Made by a program: the position numbers and the translations under genes. A model generated the notes under the pieces. The model saw only the letters and a program-made list of their open reading frames with translations, made no database searches and was not told the origin of the DNA. Positions 18,132 through 27,555 of a stretch of DNA of 64,000 bases are shown here, piece by piece. Numbering within the stretch: the stretch's first letter is position 1; each line of letters starts with the position of its first letter. Source of the DNA: Rhodoblastus acidophilus (GTDB lineage: Bacteria > Pseudomonadota > Alphaproteobacteria > Rhizobiales > Beijerinckiaceae); NCBI RefSeq assembly GCF_900187365.1, contig NZ_FYDG01000014.1, forward strand, positions 1 through 64,000, given 5' to 3'.

Positions 18132-19070
18132 TCACGTGATCGCCGGCTGTCCCCGGTCACGTTCCGCAAACACCCAGTCTCGGAACTGGCGCCCGACCGG
18201 GTTGCGTTGCGCCGGAACCGCGATGACATAGCCGCGATCGCTGGTCAGTTTCTGCTCGGTCAGACGCACGATCCAACCCGCGCCAAGCCCGTCATCCACC
18301 AGCGGGCTCCAGCCCAGCGCGACGCCCTGGCCCTGCATGACCGCCTGCAGGATCAGCGGATAATTGCCGAAACTCAGATCCTGCGGCTGGGGGAGCGCGC
18401 CGGGATTTTCCACCACGCCGTGCGCCTTCATCCAGTCCGCCCAAGTGAACCAGCGGTCGTCGCCGCCTTGGAGGTGCAGCCGCCGCATCTGCGCAATCTG
18501 ATTCGGGGCCAGCGGCGGCTTAGCGTCCTTCAGAAGCGCCGGACTGCCGATCGGCGTCACCTCCTCGCCAAACAACAGGCTGGTTTCCCAGCCGGGCGGA
18601 AAAAACCGCCCGCGGCCGTCGCCGAACAAAATGGCCACATCCGCTTCCTCGCCGCGCAGATCGACCACGCTCTGCGCCGTAAGGATGCGCACCTCGACGC
18701 CGGGAAGCTGGACCTCCAGCGCGGCGAGCCTCGGCATCAGCCACAGCGCCGCGAAAGCGAAATCGGTGAACACGACCAGCCTTTTGCGCACGGGATCGCG
18801 CCTGATGGCGGAGGCGGCGCCATCGATCAGGCGCAGCGCCGTCGCCGCCGCCTCGAACAGCGTCTGACCCGCCTGCGTCAGCGCCACGCCGCGATGCAGG
18901 CGGCGGAACAGGGCGACGCCGAGCTCCGCTTCCAGCCCCTGCATCTGCTGACTGACCGCCGATTGGGTCAGCCGCAGCTCGGCGGCGGCGGCGCTGAAAC
19001 TGCCGCGCCGCCCCGCCGCTTCGAAACTGGCGAGCGCGCTGAGCAGAAGTCGGGAGGAGGCGTCTGGCAT
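18132..19070 (-). CDS. LysR-family transcriptional regulator, GcvA-like
   Basis: The 312-residue protein has the N-terminal winged helix-turn-helix of the LysR family (LLSALASFEAAGRRGSFSAAAAELRLTQSAVSQQMQGLE, then LGVALFRRLHRGVALT), followed by a periplasmic-binding-protein-like effector domain from about residue 92. The wording of the helix region is closest to GcvA-type regulators. It is divergent from the sulfatase operon with an intergenic palindrome between them, so it probably controls that operon in response to its substrate or product. The start is the only reasonable ATG; its ribosome site is weak. Confidence 0.93.
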   Translation of the reverse strand: MPDASSRLLLSALASFEAAGRRGSFSAAAAELRLTQSAVSQQMQGLEAELGVALFRRLHRGVALTQAGQTLFEAAATALRLIDGAASAIRRDPVRKRLVVFTDFAFAALWLMPRLAALEVQLPGVEVRILTAQSVVDLRGEEADVAILFGDGRGRFFPPGWETSLLFGEEVTPIGSPALLKDAKPPLAPNQIAQMRRLHLQGGDDRWFTWADWMKAHGVVENPGALPQPQDLSFGNYPLILQAVMQGQGVALGWSPLVDDGLGAGWIVRLTEQKLTSDRGYVIAVPAQRNPVGRQFRDWVFAERDRGQPAIT

Positions 19071-19136
19071 TAGCGCGGCTCATGGGGGCCATAAGGGAAA
19101 AGCGTCTTCACAGATTTCTTATTAGTATATTAATTT

Positions 19137-19152
19137 GATAGCAATTGTTATC
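19137..19152. promoter_or_regulatory. Likely LysR operator between lysR and the sulfatase gene
   Basis: GATAGCAATTGTTATC is an inverted repeat with one mismatched base pair, and contains the T-N11-A layout that LysR-type proteins recognise. It lies about 67 bases upstream of the lysR start and 80 bases upstream of the sulfatase start, in a locally AT-rich patch. Binding is inferred from position and symmetry only. Confidence 0.5.
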
Positions 19153-19231
19153 TAACCCGCCGCCCCCCACGACGCCACCCCTGTTGAAACAGGCTGTTCT
19201 GCGTGGCGCGTCCAACCGGGAAGCCCGTTTT

Positions 19232-20737
19232 ATGCCGTCCGCCCGCCCCAATCTGCTGATCGTCGTCGCCGACCAGTTCACCCCTGGCGCCCTGCCCGCT
19301 TATGGCAACAGGGTCGTCCGCGCGCCCAACATCGACCGGCTGGCGGCGCAAGGCGTCCGGTTCGACCGCGCCTACGCCAACAGCCCGCTGTGCGGCCCTT
19401 CCCGCGCGTCCTTGCTGACCGGGCGCCTGCCGGCGGGAATCGGCGCCTATGACAACGCCTGCGAACTGCGCGCCGAGCTTCCGACCATCGGCCATCATCT
19501 GCGCCGCGCCGGCTATCGCACCATCCTGTCCGGCAAGATGCACTTTGTCGGTCCCGACCAGTTGCACGGCTTTGAAGAGCGGCTGACCACCGACATCTAC
19601 CCGGCCGATTTCACCTGGACCCCCGACTGGACCCGGCCGAACCACCGGCCCGACTGGTATCACTCGATGGATTCCGTGCGTCACGCCGGCCCCTGCGCGC
19701 GCAGCAACCAGATCGACTTCGACGAGGAGGTGGTTTTTACCGCGCGGCGAAAGCTGTTCGATCTCGCTCGCTTCGGCAGGGACAGGCCGTTCGCCATGGT
19801 CGTGTCGCTCACCCATCCGCATGATCCCTTCAACATCGGACGGGATTATTGGGATCGCTATGCCGAATCCGAAATCGACCTGCCGCGCGTGCCGCGCCCG
19901 TCTGATCCAGACCCGCACAGCGCGCGGCTGCGAACTGTCTGCGGCATCGACGCCGAACCGGTGAGCGAGGACCAAATCCGCGCCGCCCGTCACGCCTATT
20001 ACGGCGCCGTTTCCTTCGTCGACGACCAGATCGGCCTGCTGCTCGACAGCCTCGACCAATGCGGCCTCGCCGAGGACACCATCACAATTTTCCTCAGCGA
20101 TCACGGCGAAATGCTTGGCGAGCGCGGCCTGTGGTACAAAATGTCGTTCTTCGAGGGCGCCTGCCGGGTTCCGCTGATCGTCCACGCCCCCGGCCGTTTC
20201 CAGCCGCGCGTCGTCGCGCAGGCGGTGTCGCTGGTCGATCTGCTGCCGACTTTGTGCGATCTCGCCGGCGCGGCTCCGCCCGAAGCCGTCGACGGGCGCA
20301 GCTTGCTGCCGCACCTCCGGGGCGCCGGCGGACATGATGAGGTTTTTGGCGAATATTGCGCCGAAGGCGTGGTGGCGCCGATGGTGATGATCCGGCGCGG
20401 ACGCTGGAAATTCATCCATGCGCCGGGCGATCCCGACCAGCTTTACGATCTCGACGCCGACCCTGACGAACTTCAAAACCTCGCCGCATCCGCGCGGGAG
20501 GCCGAAGAATTTCGCGCGGAGGCCGAGCGACGATGGCCGCTGGAAAAAATCGCCGCCGACGTGCTGGCGAGTCAGAGCCGGCGGACGCTGGTCGCCGACG
20601 CGCTGCGGCGCGGACGCGTGACCGCCTGGGATTACCAGCCGCCCGGCGACGCCGCTTCCGCCTACATTCGAACCCACAAGCCGATCGAACGGCTGGAGGC
20701 GGACTGCCGCCTGCCAAGCCGCCGCGCCTCCCGCTGA
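19232..20737 (+). CDS. Cys-type sulfatase of the choline-sulfatase (BetC) family
   Basis: The start at 19232 (MPSARPNLLIVVADQF) is preferred over an in-frame TTG 87 bases upstream because it places the metal-ligand Asp at 14 and the formylglycine Cys at 54, the numbering known for BetC. The signature is PLCGPSRASLLTGR; Cys54 would be oxidised to formylglycine. SDHGEMLGERGLWYKMSFFE matches BetC, as does the C-terminal domain (SQSRRTLVADALRRGRVTAWDYQP ... YIRTHKPIERLE). The 501 residues are a normal length. There is no signal peptide, so it should act in the cytoplasm on an imported sulfate ester, with choline-O-sulfate the first guess. Unlike typical BetC loci, no betA or betB lies nearby. Confidence 0.88.
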   Translation: MPSARPNLLIVVADQFTPGALPAYGNRVVRAPNIDRLAAQGVRFDRAYANSPLCGPSRASLLTGRLPAGIGAYDNACELRAELPTIGHHLRRAGYRTILSGKMHFVGPDQLHGFEERLTTDIYPADFTWTPDWTRPNHRPDWYHSMDSVRHAGPCARSNQIDFDEEVVFTARRKLFDLARFGRDRPFAMVVSLTHPHDPFNIGRDYWDRYAESEIDLPRVPRPSDPDPHSARLRTVCGIDAEPVSEDQIRAARHAYYGAVSFVDDQIGLLLDSLDQCGLAEDTITIFLSDHGEMLGERGLWYKMSFFEGACRVPLIVHAPGRFQPRVVAQAVSLVDLLPTLCDLAGAAPPEAVDGRSLLPHLRGAGGHDEVFGEYCAEGVVAPMVMIRRGRWKFIHAPGDPDQLYDLDADPDELQNLAASAREAEEFRAEAERRWPLEKIAADVLASQSRRTLVADALRRGRVTAWDYQPPGDAASAYIRTHKPIERLEADCRLPSRRASR

Positions 20738-20762
20738 CAAGCCCCAGCCCGACAGGATCGAA

Positions 20763-23102
20763 ATGACCAAGACCCATTCCCGCCGCGCGCTCGCGGCGCT
20801 GCTGCCGCTCGCCTTGCCGGTCTCGGCCGCCTTCGCCGAAGACAAGGTCACGCCGCCGCCGTCCCCGGTCGCGACGCCCGCAACGGAAGCCACCGTCGCG
20901 GATGTCGTCATCCACGCCGAGAAGAAGGAGGAAAAAGCGCAGGAGGCTCCGATCTCGCTGACGGCGGTCTCCGGCGCGGCGCTTGAGACGACCGCCGTGC
21001 ATGATTCGCTGACGCTGGCCCAGGCCATCCCCGGCCTGCAGGCCGAAACCACCTCCGGCGCGACCAATCCGCGTTACCGCATTCGCGGCATCGGCACCAA
21101 CGACTTTTCCGCCAATATGATTCCGGCGGTGGGCGTTTCCGAGGACGACGTGTTTCTCGACGCCGGCTCCGCCCAGGGCGTGCCGATTTACGACCTCAAC
21201 GATGTCGAGGTTTTGCGCGGGCCGCAGGGCACGCTGCAAGGCAAGAACACCACAGCGGGAACGATCAACTATTACACCAAGCGCCCGACGGCGGATTTTG
21301 AAGGCTATTCCCGCACCACCATCGGCGATTACGGCCGCAGGGGCGAGGAGGCCGCGATCAGCGGCCCGCTGATCCAGGACAAGCTGCTGGGACGCTTCTC
21401 CTTCACCAGTCAGGGCCACGACGGCCAGTTTAACGACCTCTACCGCAACAGGACCGTCGGCGGACAACGTTATTGGGACGCACGCGGGCAACTCCAGTTC
21501 TTCGCCACCGACGACCTGACCATGCTGCTGAAACTGCATGCCGGCGACAACAAGACCGACGTGCCGTTGCGCCATGTCGGCCTGCTCGCGGGCGGCCTTG
21601 ACGCCCAAGGCTATGCGCAGGCGCCCGGGAGCAATGTGCTCGCCAATAACGGAAGCGGCGACTCGTTCAATCGCCGCGCCGGCGTGTCGCTCAACACGCG
21701 CTATCATTTCCCCAACGATTGGACGCTGACCAACATCTTCGCCTACGAATCCAGCAAGTTCAGCATTTTCTCCGACGATGACGCGTCGCCCGCGCCGCTG
21801 AATTACGAGGAGCGGATCGCCGGTCGCTCCAACGTCGTCAGCAACGAACTCCGCCTCGCTTCACCCGAGGCTGACCCGGTCCGCTTCATCGGCGGTCTGT
21901 ACTATCTCGACAACCAGACCAATTCCAACAGCCAGCAGCCGCTCTACAGCCCGCTGAATTTTGGGCTGGACGGCAACGCGTATAATTTCAACATCTCAAC
22001 GCGGGATATCGCGGCGTTTTCCTCGCTGTCCGCCGACCTGACCGACAAGCTGACCCTGACCGTCGGCGGCCGCCTCACCCACGAGCGGCGCAGCGCCAGC
22101 GGCGAAGCCTGGTCCTACGTCACCGACAGCGCCGCGCCGCTCGACACGAGCGCGCGCAACCTCACCTATATCAACACCGGCGCCGGCCTGTACGTCGACC
22201 CGGCGACCGGCCTGCCGATCACCGGTCCGGCGCTGTCGACCAGCGGGATTCACGACAGCGAGGATGTGACGCTCAAATACAAGCTCACCCCCGACGACTC
22301 CGTCTATGCGCGCTTCGCCCGCGGCTTCCGCTCCGGCAATTACAACACCTATGTCGCGACGGCCTCCGATTTCGCGCTCTACGAACCGGAAATCCTCACC
22401 GACTACGAGGCCGGCGTCAAAACCCTGCTGTGGGACGGCCGCCTGCAGCTCAATCTCAGCGGCTTCCACTACGATTATCAGAACATGCAGGTGACGATCC
22501 TGCAGAACACGGGAACCACCACGACCAACGCCGCCAGCGCCGTCTCGGACGGTTTCGAACTCGAAGGCAAGGTCCGGCCGCTCGAAGACGTGACCGTGAA
22601 CTTTGGCGTGACTTACCAGAACGCGCATTATGTGAAATTCACCAACGCCAGCGCGCCCTATCCGGTCAACCTGGGCAATCCGATCGACCTCAGCGGCCAA
22701 CCGTTCGAACGCGCGCCAAAAGTGTCGGCGAACCTCGGCGTGACCTATCACATCCCCGTTTCGTTCGGCTCGTTCGACCTGAGCACCGACTGGCGCTACA
22801 CCAGCCGTTATCGGTTCCAGGCCTGGTCCGACGCCACCAATGTGACGCCGGCGCCGTTCCTGGCGACGCCCGCGGCGCAAGTGCTGATCCGCAATTCCTT
22901 CTCGCAAGGCGACCTGCTGCTCGGCAATATCCGCATCGCCTGGCATAGCCCGGATGAGAAGACCGAGATCGCCGCCTGGGTGCATAACGTCACCGACCGG
23001 GCCTACAACACCAATGCGTTCGGGATGTTCTTCAACCGCAGCATCACGCAATATCCGGGCGAGCGCCGCTTCGTCGGACTTGAACTGACGCAGAAATTCT
23101 GA
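20763..23102 (+). CDS. TonB-dependent outer-membrane receptor
   Basis: The 779-residue protein begins with a signal peptide (MTKTHSRRALAALLPLALP ... AFA). A plug domain follows from about residue 45 (VADVVIHAEKKEEKAQEAPIS, YRIRGIGTNDF, VEVLRGPQGTLQGKNTTAGTINY) and then a 22-strand barrel ending RRFVGLELTQKF with a terminal Phe. It begins 25 bases after the sulfatase stop. The plug style is that of nutrient rather than siderophore receptors. Context suggests it takes up the sulfate ester hydrolysed by the upstream enzyme; energy would come from a TonB elsewhere, for example the one at 42149. Confidence 0.92.
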   Translation: MTKTHSRRALAALLPLALPVSAAFAEDKVTPPPSPVATPATEATVADVVIHAEKKEEKAQEAPISLTAVSGAALETTAVHDSLTLAQAIPGLQAETTSGATNPRYRIRGIGTNDFSANMIPAVGVSEDDVFLDAGSAQGVPIYDLNDVEVLRGPQGTLQGKNTTAGTINYYTKRPTADFEGYSRTTIGDYGRRGEEAAISGPLIQDKLLGRFSFTSQGHDGQFNDLYRNRTVGGQRYWDARGQLQFFATDDLTMLLKLHAGDNKTDVPLRHVGLLAGGLDAQGYAQAPGSNVLANNGSGDSFNRRAGVSLNTRYHFPNDWTLTNIFAYESSKFSIFSDDDASPAPLNYEERIAGRSNVVSNELRLASPEADPVRFIGGLYYLDNQTNSNSQQPLYSPLNFGLDGNAYNFNISTRDIAAFSSLSADLTDKLTLTVGGRLTHERRSASGEAWSYVTDSAAPLDTSARNLTYINTGAGLYVDPATGLPITGPALSTSGIHDSEDVTLKYKLTPDDSVYARFARGFRSGNYNTYVATASDFALYEPEILTDYEAGVKTLLWDGRLQLNLSGFHYDYQNMQVTILQNTGTTTTNAASAVSDGFELEGKVRPLEDVTVNFGVTYQNAHYVKFTNASAPYPVNLGNPIDLSGQPFERAPKVSANLGVTYHIPVSFGSFDLSTDWRYTSRYRFQAWSDATNVTPAPFLATPAAQVLIRNSFSQGDLLLGNIRIAWHSPDEKTEIAAWVHNVTDRAYNTNAFGMFFNRSITQYPGERRFVGLELTQKF

Positions 23103-23104
23103 TC

Positions 23105-24304
23105 GTGACCGAAGCCCCGCCCACCTCTCCGCTCCCGGCGCCCGGCCGGCTGCGGCCGCGCGACTGGCTCGCGGTCGGCGCGGTCGATTCAGCGGCGCAC
23201 AGCATGAATTCGCTGGGTCCGTTCGTGGTCGGCGGCCTCATCGAGGAGCTGCATTTTTCCGCCACGCGCATGGGCGTGTGGAGCATGACGGAAATGCTCG
23301 CCTATGCGGTCTCGATGTTTATCCTGGCCCCCCGAGCCGGGCGGCTTTCGCTCCCGGCGCTGGCTTTTGGCGCGGCGCTTCTCGCCGCGGCCGGGCAGAT
23401 CCTGTCGGCCGTGCTCGACAGCTATGTCCTGCTGGTTCTGTTGCGCGTGGCGACCGGAACCGGTTTCGGCCTGCTCAACACCGCGGTCAACGTGTTCGCC
23501 GCGCGCAGCCCGAATCCGGACAAAGCCATTTCCTTCGCCATGGCGATCCAGACGGCTCTGTTCGCGGCGATGGGATTCGTCCTGCCGAAAGCGGGCGAGA
23601 TCGGCGGACGGCCCGGCATGTTCCTGGCGCTGGGCGCCTTCGTGTTGGCGCTGATCCCGTTCATGCTGCTGCAGCCGTCCGGCGCCCCGGAGCGCAAGCC
23701 TGCGCCGGAGACGAAAGCCCACCGGCCCTGGCCGAAACTGCGGCATGTCGCGCCGATGCTCGCGGCGACGGCGCTGTTCACCCTCGGCTCGCTGGCGATC
23801 TGGCCTTTTACCGAGCGGATCGGCTTGGCGGCCGGCATCGACCGCGCCGGATTCGGTTTCCTGACCAGCGTCAGCAATGTGCTGGGCTTCGCCGCCTGCG
23901 TCGGCGGCGGCCTGCTTGGCGCGCGCTTCGGCCGCACGGTTCCGACGCTCGTGTTTCTGCTCGCCAGCGGCGTCGCCTGCTTTGTTCAGGCCGCTCCCCC
24001 GGATGGGCCGGCCTTCGCGATCGCTTTCGTCGCCAATTACGCGCTTTGGTTTCTCGCCTATCCGGCCCTGATCGGCGCCGCTTGCGCGCTCGATCCTGTC
24101 GGCCGCCTGCCCACCCTGTGCACCGCCAGCTGGCTGCTGTCCCAGGCGGCTGGATCGGTGCTGGCCGGCGCGGCCGGCGACGCCGGGAATTATGCCGCGA
24201 TCGGCTGGTTTGGCCTGATCTGCTGCGCATCCGCGGCGGCGGTTTTCCTTTGTGTCAGCATTCCGCTCGATCGCGCAACCATGGCGCTGCGGAGCGGCTC
24301 ATGA
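23105..24304 (+). CDS. Major facilitator superfamily transporter
   Basis: The 399-residue protein starts at a GTG two bases after the receptor stop codon, indicating coupled translation. About twelve hydrophobic segments are visible, with a loop of Pro and charged residues in the middle (APERKPAPETKAHRPWPK) separating two six-helix halves. There is no ATPase or binding-protein partner, so it is a secondary carrier. In the operon it most likely moves the sulfated substrate across the inner membrane to the cytoplasmic sulfatase, or exports a product. The stop codon overlaps the next start in an ATGA. Confidence 0.88.
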   Translation: MTEAPPTSPLPAPGRLRPRDWLAVGAVDSAAHSMNSLGPFVVGGLIEELHFSATRMGVWSMTEMLAYAVSMFILAPRAGRLSLPALAFGAALLAAAGQILSAVLDSYVLLVLLRVATGTGFGLLNTAVNVFAARSPNPDKAISFAMAIQTALFAAMGFVLPKAGEIGGRPGMFLALGAFVLALIPFMLLQPSGAPERKPAPETKAHRPWPKLRHVAPMLAATALFTLGSLAIWPFTERIGLAAGIDRAGFGFLTSVSNVLGFAACVGGGLLGARFGRTVPTLVFLLASGVACFVQAAPPDGPAFAIAFVANYALWFLAYPALIGAACALDPVGRLPTLCTASWLLSQAAGSVLAGAAGDAGNYAAIGWFGLICCASAAAVFLCVSIPLDRATMALRSGS

Positions 24305-25527
24305 GCAGGCCTTCCGCGCGAACCGCCGTTCATCTCATGGCCAAGCCGACCGGCGCGGCCTGCAATCTCGCCTGCGACTATTGCTTCTTTCTTGGCAAGG
24401 CGCAGCTCTATCCCGGCAGTTCGTTCCGGATGTCCGACGAGGTGCTGGAGGCCTACGTCCGTCAACATCTGGCGCAATCCGGGTCCGAGGCCGTGTTCCT
24501 GTGGCAGGGGGGCGAACCGACGCTCGCGGGGCTGGATTTCTATCGTCGCGCCGTCGCCTTGCAGCAGAGGTTTCGCAGGCCCCGCCAGATCGTGCGCAAC
24601 AGCCTGCAGACCAACGGGATTCTGCTCGACGACGCTTGGTGCGCGTTTCTGCGCCGTGAAAACTTTCTGGTCGGGATCAGCCTCGACGGACCGGCGGATC
24701 GCCACGACCTTTATCGCCGCGACAAGGCCGGGCACGGGACATTCGCCAAGGTTCTCCGCGCCATCGAACGGATGGCGGAGCATGGCGTGGAATTCAACAT
24801 TTTGGCGGCCATTCATGCCGGCAACGAGGCGTGGCCGCTGGAGGTCTACCGGTTTCTCCGCGACGAGGCCGGCGCGCGCTTCCTTCAGTTCATCCCCGTG
24901 GTGGAGCGGACGGAAACCGGCGAGGTCGCCCGCCGGTCGGTCGCGCCGATCGCCTGGGGCCGTTTCCTGATCGCGATCTTCGACGAATGGCTGCGGCGCG
25001 ACGTCGGCCGCGTCTCCGTGCAGATCTTCGAGGCCGCGCTGGCGGCCCAGCTTGGCGCGCCCTCGCCGGTCTGCGCCTTCGCCCCGACCTGCGGCCAGGC
25101 CCTCGTGCTGGAGCACGGCGGCGACGTCTTCATGTGCGATCATTTTGTCGACGCGCGGCATCGGCTCGGCAATCTGCTCGAAACGCCTTTGGCCGATCTC
25201 GCCGCCAGCGGAGATTTGGCGCGGTTCGGCCAGGACAAGCGCGACGGCCTGCCGGCGCAGTGCCTGGCCTGCGACGTGCGCTTCGCCTGTCAAGGCGAGT
25301 GTCCCAAGAACCGGTTCGTGACGTCGCCGCAAGGCGGGGCTGATCTAAACTATTTATGCGAGGGTTACCGGGCGTTTTTCCGCCATGTCGAGAGCCCCAT
25401 GCGCCACCTCGCGGCGATGCTGCCGGCGACGAGCGCCAAGATCGGCGTCAATGCGCCGTGTCCCTGCGGCAGCGGCCGGAAATTCAAGCGCTGCCACGGC
25501 GCCGGCCGCGCCTCCCTCATCGCGTGA
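24301..25527 (+). CDS. Radical-SAM anaerobic sulfatase-maturating enzyme with a C-terminal SEC-C motif
   Basis: The 408-residue protein starts at the ATG of the ATGA overlap with the MFS gene. The radical-SAM cluster motif CNLACDYC uses Cys21, Cys25 and Cys28. FLWQGGEPTLAG and LVGISLDGP follow, as in anaerobic sulfatase-maturating enzymes. The SPASM region has CAFAPTCGQALVLEHGGDVFMCDHF and CLACDVRFACQGECPKNRF, ligands for two auxiliary iron-sulfur clusters. It should convert Cys54 of the upstream sulfatase to formylglycine without oxygen. The last 30 residues form a SEC-C zinc motif (CPCGSGRKFKRCHG), as in SecA tails, which is not part of the core enzyme. Confidence 0.9.
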   Translation: MSRPSARTAVHLMAKPTGAACNLACDYCFFLGKAQLYPGSSFRMSDEVLEAYVRQHLAQSGSEAVFLWQGGEPTLAGLDFYRRAVALQQRFRRPRQIVRNSLQTNGILLDDAWCAFLRRENFLVGISLDGPADRHDLYRRDKAGHGTFAKVLRAIERMAEHGVEFNILAAIHAGNEAWPLEVYRFLRDEAGARFLQFIPVVERTETGEVARRSVAPIAWGRFLIAIFDEWLRRDVGRVSVQIFEAALAAQLGAPSPVCAFAPTCGQALVLEHGGDVFMCDHFVDARHRLGNLLETPLADLAASGDLARFGQDKRDGLPAQCLACDVRFACQGECPKNRFVTSPQGGADLNYLCEGYRAFFRHVESPMRHLAAMLPATSAKIGVNAPCPCGSGRKFKRCHGAGRASLIA

Positions 25528-25789
25528 AACTCAGACACGCCCCGATGCCCGGAAACCCTCGCAATGACCGCAGCTCTCGCGCCAGACCTCCCCGCCGGCG
25601 CGCATAGTGGCGTCGTGTCGGGAGGCATTCTTACTATCGATAACAAGATGAACTCACAGTCGCGACCCAGAGCCGTCGACAGGATCGCGCGCGCCACCTA
25701 TAACGTGACGCTTGAAGCGCTGGCAGAACCATCTGAGGTTTTAGCGCGGCGCTCCGATGACGCTGCGCCTTCGCTCGTAAGGTTGGTTC

Positions 25790-26758
25790 ATGACGATTGT
25801 CGCCGCTTATCTGTATCGCAACGGCCAGCGCGTTCGCGAGATTTCCATCGATGAGAAGGCCGATTGCGCGCAGGACAAGACGGAGTTCGTCTGGATCGGC
25901 CTCGCCGATCCGTCCGAGGAGGAGTTGCGCAAGCTCCAGCATACCTACGATCTACATCCGCTGGCGGTTGAGGACGCGCTGAAGGCGAACCAACTGCCCA
26001 AGGTCGACATTTATGGCGACCAATTGTTCGTCGTCGCCACGACGGCGCACCTGGAGAACGAAGTGATCGCCTATGGCGAAACCGCGATGTTCGTCGGCCA
26101 CAGCCACATCATAAGCGTTCGAAGCGGATCGGCGCGATCGCACCGCGGACTGCGCCAGATGCTCGAAGCGGCCCCCACAAGACTGATCCACGGCGTCGAC
26201 TATGTCCTCCATGCGATCCTTGATTTCATCGTCGACGGCTATCTGCCAATGGTCGAGACGATCGAGGAGGAGGTCCTGTCGATGGAACAGCGCACCATCG
26301 ACACGTTTCTCGGCCGGGAGGAGATCACCCGCATCTTCACGCTCCGCCGTGAACTCATCCGATTCCAGCGTGTGCTCGCTCCCATGGGCGAGGTCGCCAG
26401 CAAGTTCGTTCGAACCGACCTGCCTTGCATTGATGGCGAAACGCGTCCCTATTTCAACGATGTTCTCGACCATGTGCGTCGGGTGCAGACGATGGTCGAC
26501 GATTTGCGCGAGGTGCTGACCTCGGTATTCGAATTCAGCAATTTGCTCGAACAACAGCGCACTGGCGCGATCACCCGCCAGCTCGCGGCATGGGCCGCGA
26601 TCCTTGCTGTGCCCACGGCGATCGCCGGCATCTACGGCATGAACTTCCAGAACATGCCCGAATTGAAAACGGAATATGGCTATTTCGTCGTCATCGGAGT
26701 GATCACGGCGGCATGCGTCGGTCTCTACGTCAGATTCAAGCGCGCCAAATGGCTCTGA
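25790..26758 (+). CDS. corA: CorA-family magnesium/divalent cation channel
   Basis: The 322-residue protein has a cytoplasmic N-terminal domain, a long coiled-coil stretch (VETIEEEVLSMEQRTIDTFLG ... VQTMVDDLREVLTSVFEF) and two C-terminal membrane helices joined by the selectivity loop. The signature GMN is at residues 283-285 in IAGIYGMNFQNMPELK, and the protein ends in a basic tail (RFKRAKWL). All are standard for CorA, which works as a homopentamer. AAGG lies ten bases before the ATG. It follows the sulfatase operon in the same direction after 262 bases and is probably independent of it. Confidence 0.95.
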   Translation: MTIVAAYLYRNGQRVREISIDEKADCAQDKTEFVWIGLADPSEEELRKLQHTYDLHPLAVEDALKANQLPKVDIYGDQLFVVATTAHLENEVIAYGETAMFVGHSHIISVRSGSARSHRGLRQMLEAAPTRLIHGVDYVLHAILDFIVDGYLPMVETIEEEVLSMEQRTIDTFLGREEITRIFTLRRELIRFQRVLAPMGEVASKFVRTDLPCIDGETRPYFNDVLDHVRRVQTMVDDLREVLTSVFEFSNLLEQQRTGAITRQLAAWAAILAVPTAIAGIYGMNFQNMPELKTEYGYFVVIGVITAACVGLYVRFKRAKWL

Positions 26759-26883
26759 CAGCGGATGTTTTTATTCTTAATTGATCTGGTGGGCGGGCGC
26801 CTTCGTCGGGAAACCCAAGCCTACACGCGGCATTTTATCGACAATGCGGCGATCCAACGCCTTTCGGCGGCTGCTCCATGGCT

Positions 26884-27555
26884 CTATCCGGCGTGAAGCC
26901 GCGCGTTCATGTCCGCGAGAACCACGCCCACGCGTTTTCCGAACTTCGTCAGGAGTCTCGCCGGGGGGAAAACGCGCAATCTGGCGCACAGCAGGAACGA
27001 CGCGCGGAAGGCGTGACGAGCGCGATGGAATTGGCCTCGGCACACATCTAACACGCCACGCCAGTAGAGTTGCGTGGCGGTCTCACTTCTGATCCGCGAA
27101 CGCACGGCCGGATCCGCCGTCCATTTTGACACGGACGCCTCAAACGCCTCCACAGTCAGAACATAGCGGCTTCCCCGGCAGGCGTGGCGCGACGACATCA
27201 AGTAAGCATAGGCGCCCGCAATGGCTTTGTTGCTGTAATCCACGATCTCGGCGACCTTCCGTTCTTCAGCCATGGCCTTGACCCGCCAGGGCACGGCAAT
27301 GTCGTCCTCGATGATGCGCGCAAGATTTTCCCGGCTCAACGTCGACATCATGCTTCCGCCATGCACGCGATAATCCACCATCGCCTCGGCGAAATATCCA
27401 GCCTTGCATTCCAGCGCGATCCTCGCCCAAACGTAGGAATCGCCGCGGTGAGGCATACCGCGGCGGTTCTTGAAGGCGTGCGGCGATTGCGAAAGCATAC
27501 GATCGACAGCCTCGACCTCAGAATCTGTCAGCCTCGCTCCCAGGGGCATCAACAT
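26884..27555 (-). pseudogene. Family 2 glycosyltransferase, C-terminal fragment
   Basis: The 223 residues contain RRGMPHRGDSYVWARIALECKAGYFAEAMVDYRVHGGSM, the tail of a GT-A family 2 glycosyltransferase, which normally follows about 200 residues with the nucleotide-sugar-binding and DXD parts. Those are absent. The upstream sequence changes abruptly into an IS66 remnant at about 27556, so the 5' half was probably lost in the insertion or a later deletion. The remaining C-terminal part (RQFPHRARHAF-like helices) has no separate domain. It is unlikely to be functional. Confidence 0.75.

Noticed and set aside
19148-21707. Long minus-strand frames opposite the sulfatase and receptor
   Set aside because: Antisense shadows of two confidently identified genes.
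25564-25854. 96-codon plus-strand frame before corA
   Set aside because: Overlaps the corA start in another frame, and its text has no family resemblance.
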